From the NCBI GenBank assembly GCA_964549495.1, contig CAZJWJ010000041.1, positions 1-42,177 on the forward strand: 42,177 nucleotides of DNA, written 5' to 3'. The notes under the pieces are model-generated. The model ran no database searches. It was not told the origin of the DNA and saw only the letters and a program-made list of their open reading frames with translations. Shown here piece by piece: positions 1-6,506 of the stretch. Both the position numbers and the translations under genes were made by a program. How positions within the stretch are numbered: position 1 is the stretch's first letter; every line of letters starts with the position of its first letter. This stretch comes from JACKBJ01 sp964549495 (lineage in GTDB: Bacteria; Chloroflexota; Anaerolineae; Epilineales; Epilineaceae).

Positions 1-37
1 GGCACCTGCGGGAAGCGGGGGCAGTCGGGCTCGCCGA

Positions 38-118
38 CACCCATCCCCAGCACACATCTGGGCGTAGCCCATAGTGAGCACCAACACGCCGCGACAGCGG
101 CCGTGCTGGGGATGGGTG
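38..118. repeat. 16-bp perfect inverted repeat with 49-nt spacer
   Basis: CACCCATCCCCAGCAC at 38-53 is exactly mirrored by GTGCTGGGGATGGGTG at 103-118. No reading frame of quality covers it. It could be a transposon or element end, a replication or recombination site, or an RNA stem. Confidence 0.6.
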
Positions 119-152
119 GCAAGAGACCGACGGCGCTCGTTTGACGATCCTG

Positions 153-181
153 CCCCGGAATGACGGGCTTTCCCCGGAATG
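153..181 (+). repeat. short direct repeat CCCCGGAATG
   Basis: The 10-mer CCCCGGAATG occurs at 153-162 and 172-181, a 19-bp period. Two copies are too few to call iterons, but the period is close to two helical turns and the site lies in the non-coding part of the island. Confidence 0.4.
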
Positions 182-283
182 CAGCGGGTGGGTGAGGAGG
201 ACGAGACTCCTCCCCTGATGCTGGCGCAGGGCTCGATGCCCAAGCCGGCATACATGCCTGTAAATGTCGCTATCGGCCTTCCG

Positions 284-311
284 AGGGTGTGCTGTTCGGA
301 AAGCACACCCT
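284..311. other. 10-bp hairpin in non-coding island DNA
   Basis: AGGGTGTGCT (284-293) pairs perfectly with AGCACACCCT (302-311) across an 8-nt loop. A further AGCACACCC lies at about 347-355, so this could be an operator family rather than a terminator. No T-tract follows on either strand. Confidence 0.4.
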
Positions 312-492
312 ACAGCACAGGTCTTGGGCCATTTCAGTACAGGCTATAGCACACCCGGATCGAAACGCACGATGTCCGCAGCTGTGCGATGGTGAGTTGT
401 GGCAATGCCGAACGTGAGCCGTGCAACGAGAGCGATCTCTCGCCAGGTGGCGGACGCTATACACATGCCGGGGCGAGAGAAGAAGTGTGTGG

Positions 493-498
493 TATACT
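493..498 (+). promoter_or_regulatory. -10 box TATACT, leaderless start
   Basis: TATACT at 493-498 ends 6 nt before the ATG at 505, so the predicted transcript would start at or next to the start codon. No Shine-Dalgarno sequence is possible in that space. No clear -35 box is seen. Confidence 0.5.
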
Positions 499-504
499 GT
501 ACGA

Positions 505-717
505 ATGGATACCAACCTGAGAGACATACGACTCAGTCGTGGGCAGCTAGATAAGCTGGCAGACTTCTTTGTTGGGCTGTCCGTGTTTTCGTACAGCTCA
601 ACGATCGTACCAGCGATCACGCAAGTCGATTCGGCTCACATATTGAGTGTGCTGCTTGGTGCTCTGCTTGGTACATACTTCTGGGGCTTGGCGTTACTAG
701 TTGCACGCAGGATATGA
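505..717 (+). CDS. small two-helix membrane protein
   Basis: A 70-aa protein. Residues 1-20 are polar and charged (MDTNLRDIRLSRGQ...). Two hydrophobic segments follow, at about 22-42 and 47-67, and it ends in a basic VARRI tail. I do not recognise a named family. The ATG at 505 is preferred over a longer in-frame start because TATACT lies directly upstream (leaderless start) and the upstream extension is Arg-rich and non-protein-like. Its stop overlaps the next small gene by 4 bp (ATGA), so the two are probably translationally coupled. It belongs to the left island but lies beyond the module shared with the right island. Small paired membrane proteins in mobile elements can be toxins, entry-exclusion proteins or holin-like proteins; nothing in the sequence decides between these. 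Confidence 0.6.
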   Translation: MDTNLRDIRLSRGQLDKLADFFVGLSVFSYSSTIVPAITQVDSAHILSVLLGALLGTYFWGLALLVARRI

Positions 718-815
718 ATGACATTTACGCTTTCTACATCGTGCTCGGACTCGTCGCAGTTGCCAGTGCAATCATAGTGCACGGCATTCTCAACGATCGA
801 CAAAACCACTCATAG
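714..815 (+). CDS. 33-aa single-helix membrane peptide
   Basis: The start codon overlaps the upstream stop as ATGA. The product is MNDIYAFYIVLGLVAVASAI followed by IVHGILNDRQNHS: one transmembrane helix of about 22 residues and a short polar C-terminus. The coupling and the clean hydrophobic pattern argue that it is real despite its size. It has no function I can name. A bidirectional hairpin begins at its stop codon. Confidence 0.5.
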   Translation: MNDIYAFYIVLGLVAVASAIIVHGILNDRQNHS

Positions 816-839
816 GCACGTCTACGACGCACCTATGAG
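809..839. terminator. bidirectional hairpin between convergent genes
   Basis: CTCATAGG (809-816) pairs with CCTATGAG (832-839), with a nested CGTC/GACG stem inside. It lies between the small membrane-protein operon (plus) and the HTH gene (minus). There is no strong U-tract, so termination efficiency is uncertain. Confidence 0.5.
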
Positions 840-873
840 CTCGGTTTGTAGTGGCAGCGTGACAGAGCGCCGA

Positions 874-1074
874 TCAGCGTCCGATCTGAATTCGAACGTG
901 TGGCCTCAGCACTTCTCGAATCTCCGCCTGCGAGACACCATACCACTCAGCAAGCTTGGGTACTGATGTGCCGTTGGCAAACATATTGACGATGGCGCGC
1001 TTATGACCATCGGTCAGCTTGCTTGACACCACAATGGACTTGAAGTCCGCATCGAGGCGGGGAATGTCCATCAC
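874..1074 (-). CDS. 66-aa helix-turn-helix protein (left island copy)
   Basis: A small basic DNA-binding protein. Residues about 24-58 read as a helix-turn-helix: KRAIVNMFANG, then SVPKLAEWYGVS, then QAEIREVLRPHV, resembling the transposase/Mor-type HTH in which 'KLAEWYGVS' is the turn and recognition region. The start is GTG at 1074, only 2 nt after the stop of the 82-aa gene, so the two are likely translationally coupled. The right-island homologue starts with ATG and is separated from its partner by a MITE. A role as regulator of the element is an inference. Confidence 0.7.
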   Translation of the reverse strand: MMDIPRLDADFKSIVVSSKLTDGHKRAIVNMFANGTSVPKLAEWYGVSQAEIREVLRPHVRIQIGR

Positions 1075-1076
1075 GC

Positions 1077-1325
1077 TCAGTCAACCACCTGGAAGACGAC
1101 GTGCGTTGCAGGGCTCCGGTGGAATTTGATGTTCTTACCCGTCGCATCTGCCGCCTTGTTCAGACGGCTCTTAACGGTCTGGCGACCCACGCCTTCCTTG
1201 GCGACCTCAAGCTTGCCTCCACTGCCGAGTCGGCAGGACTCCAGGAAATCAACATACTCCTGATGCAACTTTCCGGGCGAAGCCTTAACCTCAAGATCCT
1301 TCTTGCTCAGTGCCTCGATGGGCAT
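1077..1325 (-). CDS. conserved 82-aa island protein (left copy)
   Basis: Unknown function. The protein differs from the right-island copy (41163-41411) at only 5 of 82 positions by my count, so it is under strong constraint or recently shared. The N-terminal half is acidic and helical (KLHQEYVDFLESCRLGSGGK). The C-terminal half has a RQTVKSRLNKAADATGK stretch followed by IKFHRSPATHVVFQV, a basic helix plus beta-hairpin pattern compatible with nucleic-acid binding (inference). An AAGGAG Shine-Dalgarno lies upstream and a -10/-35 pair at 1368-1396. The HTH gene follows after 2 nt. Confidence 0.75.
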   Translation of the reverse strand: MPIEALSKKDLEVKASPGKLHQEYVDFLESCRLGSGGKLEVAKEGVGRQTVKSRLNKAADATGKNIKFHRSPATHVVFQVVD

Positions 1326-1651
1326 GACAGCACTCCTTCATGTTGGACTACGAGGGGAATTCGGGTCAGTATAGCCGCAGTCTCAAAATTTCACAATCAG
1401 TGTCCACTGGATACTTGTCGAGTCGGGATGTGGGTTGACTATGCTCCTCCGGATTGACTCCGCAGAGGGTACCGTACAAGATCGATCGTGGCTTCATCAA
1501 CACGAAGAGTGCACCCTCTTCTAACGCGAGCCCATCCGTTCCGTTGGGCTTGATCGTTGCTTGCCGCAGCTTGATGGATATCTACGCGTCCGAATATTGA
1601 TCACCGAGTTGTAGTACAAATCGCATAGACGATTCATTCCCCTGCCCTCTA
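1326..1651. other. gene-free gap between 82-aa gene and radC-like gene
   Basis: It holds the promoter of the 82-aa gene (1368-1396) and otherwise no supported gene. The right island has a 62-aa Cys-rich gene in the equivalent position; I find no remnant of it here. Confidence 0.5.
1368..1396 (-). promoter_or_regulatory. promoter of 82-aa gene
   Basis: On the minus strand the -10 TATACT is at 1373-1368, with TTGTGA 17 bp upstream at 1396-1391. The right-island counterpart has TATAAT at the analogous place (41113-41118). Confidence 0.55.
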
Positions 1652-2191
1652 TCACGAACGATTGCGGCCAACCAGTCTTCCTTGCTCTGCCATGCTGACG
1701 TATCCACGACGCGCGATGACAAGATGATCCATGACTTGAATCTGCAAGAGGTGCCCAGCGTCCACGAGTTCCTCTGTGATGCGGTAGTCGAGATCGCTCG
1801 GTTGTGGATCACCGGAGGGGTGATTGTGTGCCACGGCGATCGCTGCGGCATTTTCGATGATCGCGGGTCGGAAGACCTCTGCGATGCGAACTGAAGCCCC
1901 GGAGATCGTTCCTTGATGGATCATGCGCGTTGAGAGTACTTCATGGCGCACTGAGAGATTTGCGACTCGAATCTGCTCCTGAGGAAGCTCAGCCATGAGT
2001 GGCCGGAATACCTCGTACAGGTCTCTGGGCGATCGGATGATGGGGCCCGGCTCTGGAGTGGTTGTGCCTGGTACGGCGTAGAGGCGTTCCGCCTCGGCGA
2101 CGAGACGGTGCAAGCGCGCAAGCAAATCCACATCACGTGGTGACAAGAACGAGAGCTGAGAGTCCGATTCTGGACGATTTTCGGTTGACAT
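1652..2191 (-). CDS. RadC-like JAB-domain protein (left copy)
   Basis: A 179-aa protein with the RadC/JAB (DUF2466-type) fold and no N-terminal helix-hairpin-helix domain. The metal-binding motif HNHPSGDPQPSDLD spans 122-135, giving H122, H124 and D135 of the HxHPSG...PSxxD signature. The preceding core reads RVANLSVRHEVLSTRMIHQG. Stand-alone RadC proteins of this type are common on plasmids and integrative elements. The historical DNA-repair role is doubtful, and a JAMM-type hydrolase activity is possible but unproven. The right copy (40294-40830) differs at about 14 positions. The N-terminal 50 residues (MSTENRPESDSQLSFLSPRD...) are specific to this element family. Confidence 0.85.
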   Translation of the reverse strand: MSTENRPESDSQLSFLSPRDVDLLARLHRLVAEAERLYAVPGTTTPEPGPIIRSPRDLYEVFRPLMAELPQEQIRVANLSVRHEVLSTRMIHQGTISGASVRIAEVFRPAIIENAAAIAVAHNHPSGDPQPSDLDYRITEELVDAGHLLQIQVMDHLVIARRGYVSMAEQGRLVGRNRS

Positions 2192-2274
2192 GGGTTCTGG
2201 TACTGTCTATGCTCAGAAACGGCCTCCTTGTCGATCTGATGGCCAACCAGGGCCATCTGAGATCTGGAGTGGCT

Positions 2275-2589
2275 TCAATACTCCTGCGGCTTCAGTAACG
2301 TCGTTGCGGATCGGTCTGACTCCGTGATGACCCACAGCCGTTCCTCAGTTGGGAGGTTGTATGCTGAGAAGATTCGACCCCCGTGCTCAAGCGCATGATC
2401 ATTGGCACAGCGATCCTCCTCAACAAGATCTCCCCAGTCACCGGACTGGTGACGCACGAAAAAGTACTGAGGCAGAGCCCCAGCCTCCTCGCAGGCACGT
2501 ATCGCTCCTGGTGTAGCTAATGTTCGCCCGAGGGAAAAGAGTGGACTCGTGTCAGCCTCTTCTTCGCCTCGTGCCCGGCGTTCTGGCAT
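2275..2589 (-). CDS. small GDWG-type mobile-element protein (left copy)
   Basis: A 104-aa protein whose C-terminal 65 residues form a recognisable family: an FFVRHQSGDWGDLVEEDR block, then ALEHGGRIFSAYNLPTEERL, then WVITESDRSATTLLKPQEY. From memory, homologues are frequent on plasmids and integrative elements next to radC-like genes and are often mislabelled as restriction subunits. No activity is established. The start at 2589 (MPERR...) matches the right copy and a well-placed promoter (TTGAAT-17-TACACT); an in-frame start 27 nt earlier would lie within that promoter region. The N-terminal 40 residues are variable between copies, while the last 60 are almost identical. Confidence 0.75.
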   Translation of the reverse strand: MPERRARGEEEADTSPLFSLGRTLATPGAIRACEEAGALPQYFFVRHQSGDWGDLVEEDRCANDHALEHGGRIFSAYNLPTEERLWVITESDRSATTLLKPQEY

Positions 2590-2598
2590 ATGCGCGAG

Positions 2599-2627
2599 AG
2601 TGTAACAAATCGACACCTGGAATTCAA
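2599..2627 (-). promoter_or_regulatory. promoter of GDWG gene, near-leaderless
   Basis: On the minus strand: TTGAAT at 2627-2622, a 17-bp spacer and TACACT at 2604-2599, 9 nt before the ATG. The right island has the same arrangement (TTGAAA-17-TAGACT), and the ACTCTCGCGCATATG tail is conserved. This supports a real promoter with a leader of about 2-3 nt. Confidence 0.65.
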
Positions 2628-2700
2628 CGAGTATTTCGACGATTTAGGCTGCACAGTAGGATCGTGTGGGCTACAACCCAAGTATCGCACTGGGTGAATG

Positions 2701-2718
2701 TGCTAGCGTTAACGGCGG
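2701..2718 (+). promoter_or_regulatory. conserved box upstream of integrase
   Basis: TGCTAGCGTTAACGGCGG lies exactly 32 nt before the integrase start. The right island has TGCTACGGTTAACGGCGG, again exactly 32 nt before its integrase start. It may be a -10 region (TGnTA...T) or a regulator/integrase binding site. Confidence 0.5.
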
Positions 2719-2750
2719 CTAACTTGGGCGAAAGGTAGGAGTGTGAAGAC

Positions 2751-3887
2751 ATGGCACAGCGAAAGCGCGGGAATAACGAGGGTAGCATCAGGAAACGGAA
2801 GGACGGCCGTTGGGAGGCCCGATTCTCCGCTCATGGGAAGCAGCGTTCGATCTACGGACGCACCCGCGAAGATGCAATACGGAAGATGCGAGCCGCGCTT
2901 AGAAGCGTGGACGAGGGGCTTCCGATTGTAGACGGCCGGACAACACTTGGTGACTTCCTGGATCGCTGGCTCAAGGACAGCGTGAAGCCGCGGCTGCGCC
3001 CGCGAACCTACTCTTCGTACGAGATGCATGTTCGCGTGCATCTAAAGCCAGCCCTCGGCAACATACCGCTTTTGCAACTGCAACCGGCGCACGTTCAGCA
3101 ATTCCTCAACTCGAAGCTTTCGTGTGGACTCTCCCCTGCCTCGATTGCACGAATCAGAGCCACGCTACGCGCGGCGTTGAATCAAGCGCTGCGGTGGGGT
3201 GAGGTCCATCGCAATGTGGCAACGCTCGTTGATACACCGCGACAGGCGCAACACGAGGTCGACCCACTCAGCCCCGACCAAGCACGCGCCTTCCTTGATC
3301 ACATATCCGGTCACCGATGGTATCCTCTGTACACGCTCGCGCTGTTGACGGGCTTGCGACAAGGAGAGCTGCTCGGGCTGCGTTGGAATGACATCGACCT
3401 GCAGGAGGGAACGCTGACGGTGCGTCACGCACTGCAGCGAATCGAAGGCAGGCGGCGTTTGGTTGAGCCCAAGACAGCTCAGTCTCGCCGCACCATTGTG
3501 CTGGCTTCCACCGCCGTAGCTGCTCTGTGTCGACAGCGAGACTGGCAAGAGGCGCGACGGGCAGCTATGGGAGACAGCTGGCAGGAGACCGGCTTTGTGT
3601 TCTCCACCAGGCAGGGCACACCACTTGATGGATCTGAGGTCACCAGACAGTTCCAGAAGCTACTCTCTGCCGCGGGCCTGCCGCGAAAGCGATTCCACGA
3701 CCTCCGGCACAGCTGCGCAACCTTTCTCATTGCCGAAGGCGTGAGTCCACGCGATATCATGGCGATCCTTGGTCACTCTGGCATCGCGGTAACCATGAAC
3801 ACCTATGCCCACGTGCTCCCAGAGACTCAGAGAGCCGCAGCTCAACGCATAGACAATCTGCTGAAGCGCGGAGATGACGCGGGTTAG
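2751..3887 (+). CDS. int: tyrosine-recombinase integrase (left island)
   Basis: A 378-aa phage-type integrase. The N-terminal arm-binding domain is at 1-55 (RKRGNNEGSIRKR...GRWEAR...GKQRSIYG), the core-binding SAM-like domain at about 64-160 and the catalytic domain at about 172-370. Catalytic residues are visible: R203 (GLRQGE), K241 in the beta-hairpin (PKTAQSRRTI), H316 and R319 (HDLRH), H342 (GHS) and the nucleophile Y352 (NTYAH). The ATG at 2751 has AGGAG 9 nt upstream. The gene runs toward tRNA-Leu, with its stop inside the repeat at 3881-3909. Compared with the right-island integrase, the first 40 residues are about 90% identical while the remainder is clearly more divergent. Confidence 0.95.
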   Translation: MAQRKRGNNEGSIRKRKDGRWEARFSAHGKQRSIYGRTREDAIRKMRAALRSVDEGLPIVDGRTTLGDFLDRWLKDSVKPRLRPRTYSSYEMHVRVHLKPALGNIPLLQLQPAHVQQFLNSKLSCGLSPASIARIRATLRAALNQALRWGEVHRNVATLVDTPRQAQHEVDPLSPDQARAFLDHISGHRWYPLYTLALLTGLRQGELLGLRWNDIDLQEGTLTVRHALQRIEGRRRLVEPKTAQSRRTIVLASTAVAALCRQRDWQEARRAAMGDSWQETGFVFSTRQGTPLDGSEVTRQFQKLLSAAGLPRKRFHDLRHSCATFLIAEGVSPRDIMAILGHSGIAVTMNTYAHVLPETQRAAAQRIDNLLKRGDDAG

Positions 3888-3909
3888 GGTCAGATTTAGG
3901 GTCAAACGA
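3881..3909 (+). repeat. integrase-end repeat, putative arm or att site (left copy)
   Basis: A 29-bp stretch with two TTAGGGTCA-type repeats at an 11-12 bp period. It overlaps the integrase stop codon and is repeated in inverted orientation at 38556-38584 with one mismatch by my alignment. Position and periodicity suggest binding sites for the integrase N-terminal domain, or a border of the element. Confidence 0.65.
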
Positions 3910-3945
3910 CCGATTACAGCGCCCACTGCTTTCCAGAAAGCCTTG

Positions 3946-4030
3946 TAGGGCGGGTGGGACTCGAACCCACACTGGGGGTTACCCAAGCGGATTTTAAGTC
4001 CGCCGCGTCTGCCAGTTCCGCCACCGCCCC
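3946..4030 (-). tRNA. tRNA-Leu (anticodon TAA)
   Basis: An 85-nt class II tRNA on the minus strand. The 7-bp acceptor is GGGGCGG/CCGCCCT (first pair G-U). The D-arm GGAACTGGCAGACGC is typical of tRNA-Leu. The anticodon loop is CTTAAAA, with a long variable arm and a T-loop TTCGAGT. CCA is not encoded. The 3' end faces the left integrase, 36 nt from the repeat at 3881-3909. Confidence 0.95.
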
Positions 4031-4063
4031 GGGCCGGCCGGGACTCCGCCCGGACCCGGATCG

Positions 4064-4093
4064 ATGATAGGCCCGCGCCGAAGCGAGGGTCAA
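4064..4093 (-). promoter_or_regulatory. tRNA-Leu promoter
   Basis: On the minus strand: TTGACC at 4093-4088, an 18-bp spacer and TATCAT at 4069-4064, about 34 nt before the mature 5' end. The other tRNA promoters in the window (TTGACC-17-TAGAAT, TTGACC-17-TATACT) have the same form. Confidence 0.65.
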
Positions 4094-4193
4094 GATCATC
4101 GGCGGTCACGGTTCGAGGTGGGTCGCAGGTCAGTTCCATCGCATCCAGCCGCCCGACCAAATCCCCACCCCGCCGGCCGATCCGCCGCTCGGC

Positions 4194-4199
4194 TATAAT
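4194..4199 (+). promoter_or_regulatory. -10 box TATAAT of kinase operon, leaderless
   Basis: A perfect TATAAT ends 7 nt before the ATG at 4207, so the message probably begins at the start codon. I find no -35 box. Confidence 0.5.
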
Positions 4200-4206
4200 C
4201 ATCCCC

Positions 4207-5682
4207 ATGCTGGTCGAGACCCTCCGCGAGCTCACCGTGCGGCCGGTCCGCGCACGGGCGCCGCGCGACATCGTCGCACGGCTGCGGTGGATGCTGCCCC
4301 TGGGAATATTCCTGGTCGTGCTGGCGCATCAGGCCTGGGAAGCCTCGGTCTACGGCGGGCTGGAGCCAACCCAGCGATTCCTGTCCGGCCTGCTCTTCTA
4401 CGGACTGGCCGGCCCCGGCGTCACCTACTTCACGCTGGACTGGATCGTGCGCGCCATCGAGGCCCGCGACGCCATGGAGGCCCGGGCGCGCGAGGGCGAG
4501 CGCAACCTGGCGGCCATCGTCTCCAGCTCGGCCAGCGCCATCTTCAGCGTCGACCAGGAAGGCATGGTGCAGACCTGGAACCGCGGCGCGCGGGAGATCT
4601 TCGGCTACGAACCCGAGGAGATCATCGGCCGGCACATCGGCCTCCTGGTGCCCGAGGAGCTGCGCCGGCGGGGCGATCTGGGCATCATCCGCGACAAGCT
4701 CCTGGCCCAGGGCTTCGTGCGCAGCCACCACACGCGGCGGCTGACAAAGGCCGGCCGCGAGGTCCACGTCGACCTCACCGAGACCCTGCTGCGCGACGAG
4801 GGCGGCCGGCTGCTGGGCTCCTCGATGATCCTGCGCGACGTCTCCGACCGCGTCGAGGCCGAGCAAGCCGTGCGGCAGCTCAACCGCGACCTGGAGGCGC
4901 GCGTCGTCCAGCGAACGCGTCAGCTGCAAAGCCTGACCGAGGAGCTGCGGGCCAAGAACGAGGCGCTCAGCGCCGCCAACACCCGCCTCGAGCAGCTGGA
5001 CGAGCTCAAGGACGAGTTCGTCAGCCTGGTGAGCCACGAGCTGCGGGCGCCCTTGACCAACATCAATGCCTCGGTCGAGCTCATGCTGGCCGGCACCGAA
5101 GACGACAAGCTGCGGGCCAAGCTGGAGATCATCGGCCACGAGGCCTCGCGACTGACGCGCATGGTGCAGAGCGTACTGGACGTCAGCCGCATGGAGGCCG
5201 GCCGGCTGGACCTACATACGGCCCCCGTCGAAGTCGAGCCCCTCTGCCGCCAGGCCGCCGAGCGCCACCTGCCCTCCGGCACGCCCCACCACCTGGAGCT
5301 GGCCGCCGGAACCCCGCCGGTGCTGGCCGACGAGGACCGAACGCTGCAGGTGCTGGGCAACCTGCTGTCCAACGCCGCCAAGTACTCGCCGGCCGGCAGC
5401 CGCATCGACCTGGATGTACGGCTGGTCCCGGACGGATCATCCGTGCTCTTCGCCGTCAGCGACCGGGGCGTCGGCATCCCGCCCGACGAGATGCAGCGCA
5501 TCTTCGAGCGCTTCCACCGCGTCGAGCGCCACGATGCCAAGGAGACCTACGGCCACGGCCTGGGGCTCTACATCGCACGCCAGATCGTCGAAGCCCATGG
5601 CGGCAAGATCTGGGTCGAGAGCACCCCCGGTCAGGGCTCCACCTTCCTCTTCACCCTGCCCCGCGCCCCGGAGGAACCATGA
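4207..5682 (+). CDS. PAS-domain sensor histidine kinase
   Basis: A 491-aa membrane kinase. Two transmembrane helices at about 28-46 and 58-82 bracket a very short extracellular loop. A PAS domain (about 98-215: IVSSSASAIFSVDQEG..., IFGYEPEEIIGRHI) follows, then a coiled coil (216-268), HisKA with phospho-acceptor H277 (SLVSHELRAPLTN) and HATPase_c with N389 (NLLSNAAKYS), the G1 box D419-G-V-G-I-P, an F-box-like FERFHR and the G2 box GHGLGLYIA. With no large sensory ectodomain, the signal is probably read by the PAS pocket or membrane. The stop overlaps the regulator start (ATGA), so kinase and regulator are co-expressed. The start at 4207 is supported by TATAAT immediately upstream. Confidence 0.93.
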   Translation: MLVETLRELTVRPVRARAPRDIVARLRWMLPLGIFLVVLAHQAWEASVYGGLEPTQRFLSGLLFYGLAGPGVTYFTLDWIVRAIEARDAMEARAREGERNLAAIVSSSASAIFSVDQEGMVQTWNRGAREIFGYEPEEIIGRHIGLLVPEELRRRGDLGIIRDKLLAQGFVRSHHTRRLTKAGREVHVDLTETLLRDEGGRLLGSSMILRDVSDRVEAEQAVRQLNRDLEARVVQRTRQLQSLTEELRAKNEALSAANTRLEQLDELKDEFVSLVSHELRAPLTNINASVELMLAGTEDDKLRAKLEIIGHEASRLTRMVQSVLDVSRMEAGRLDLHTAPVEVEPLCRQAAERHLPSGTPHHLELAAGTPPVLADEDRTLQVLGNLLSNAAKYSPAGSRIDLDVRLVPDGSSVLFAVSDRGVGIPPDEMQRIFERFHRVERHDAKETYGHGLGLYIARQIVEAHGGKIWVESTPGQGSTFLFTLPRAPEEP

Positions 5683-6380
5683 ACGATCGCCGGCCCTCGC
5701 GCATCCTGGTCATCGACGACGACGCCAACCTGGTGCGGCTGCTGGCCGAATCACTGGAAGGCGAAGGCTACGAGGTGCGCTCGGCCACCAACGGCCTGGA
5801 CGGCATCAAGCAGCTCTACACCAACCGGCCCGAGCTGGTCATCCTGGACGTGATGATGCCGCGCATGGACGGTTGGGAGACCCTCACCCGCATCCGCGAG
5901 ATGTCCGACGTGCCGGTGATCATGCTCACCGCCCGCGACGCCGAGCTCGACCGCCTGCGCGGCTTCGAGCTCGGCGGTGACGACTACGTCACCAAGCCCT
6001 TCAGCCTGGCCGAGCTCAACGCCCGCGTGCGGGCCGTCTTGGCCCGCGCCGCCAAGGCCCGCAGCGACGGCACGCCGCCGCCCCAGGTGGTGGGCGACCT
6101 GGTCATCGACTTCGGCTCGCGCCGCGTGCTCAAGGACGGCGACCCGCTGCAGCTGACGCCCACCGAGTACCGCCTGCTGGCCGCCCTGGCCGAGCACGCC
6201 GGCCGCACCCTCAGCCACGAGCAGCTGCTCGAGCGGGTCTGGGGCGCCGAGTACGTCGACGAGCCCGGTTACGTCAAGCGCTACATCTGGTACCTGCGCC
6301 AGAAGATCGAAGACGACCCCTCCGACCCGCAATACGTCGAGACCGTCCGCGGCTTCGGCTATCGTTTGGCCAAGAGTTGA
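5679..6380 (+). CDS. OmpR/PhoB-type response regulator
   Basis: A 233-aa partner of the kinase. The receiver domain spans 8-122: acidic triad D13-D15, phospho-acceptor D57 (VILDVMMPRMDGW), T84 (MLTARD) and K106 (VTKPFS). A winged-helix DNA-binding domain spans about 140-232 (LTPTEYRLLAAL, SHEQLLERVWG, YVKRYIWYLRQKIE, VETVRGFGYRL). The ATG at 5679 overlaps the kinase stop by 4 bp; a longer in-frame extension upstream is only a shadow of the kinase. The gene directly downstream encodes a large vWA surface protein, a possible but unproven target. Confidence 0.95.
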   Translation: MNDRRPSRILVIDDDANLVRLLAESLEGEGYEVRSATNGLDGIKQLYTNRPELVILDVMMPRMDGWETLTRIREMSDVPVIMLTARDAELDRLRGFELGGDDYVTKPFSLAELNARVRAVLARAAKARSDGTPPPQVVGDLVIDFGSRRVLKDGDPLQLTPTEYRLLAALAEHAGRTLSHEQLLERVWGAEYVDEPGYVKRYIWYLRQKIEDDPSDPQYVETVRGFGYRLAKS

Positions 6381-6386
6381 CCCCCC

Positions 6387-6412
6387 GCGGCGCGACGATA
6401 CCTTCGCGCCGC
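6387..6412 (+). terminator. possible terminator hairpin
   Basis: GCGGCGCG (6387-6394) pairs with CGCGCCGC (6405-6412) just after the regulator stop. No U-tract follows, so this is weak. Confidence 0.35.
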
Positions 6413-6506
6413 TAGAGACCGCAGAGAACCGAGTCGCAGCTCGCGCTACCGATCGCGAGCCCGGCGCTCGACCGCAATCGACGACGATCGCCCAGGAGTT
6501 GCAGCG

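Larger units (their letters stand above)
1..504. other. gene-free stretch with repeats
   Basis: I see no convincing coding region here. It holds a 16-bp inverted repeat (38-118), a duplicated 10-mer (153-181), a hairpin (284-311) and, at its right edge, the promoter of the small membrane-protein gene at 505. Open frames present on the minus strand have atypical composition and overlap the gene at 505 antisense. Confidence 0.5.
1..3909. mobile_element. left integrative element (partial, tRNA-Leu side)
   Basis: This is an AT-richer block compared with the neighbouring chromosome. It ends at a tyrosine integrase gene whose 3' end faces the 3' end of tRNA-Leu, the classic geometry of an island integrated at a tRNA. 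Its gene order from the integrase outward (integrase, GDWG protein, RadC/JAB, 82-aa protein, HTH protein) is repeated in inverted orientation at the right end of the window. Recognisable homology between the two copies stops at the HTH stop codon. The distal end lies outside the window, so the second attachment site and total size are unknown. The tRNA-side border is placed at the end of the repeat at 3881-3909; this is an inference. Confidence 0.7.

Noticed and set aside
270..620. Minus-strand 116-codon frame in the left island
   Set aside because: Ser/Cys/Arg-rich composition, no ribosome site, and it overlaps the better-supported membrane-protein gene antisense.
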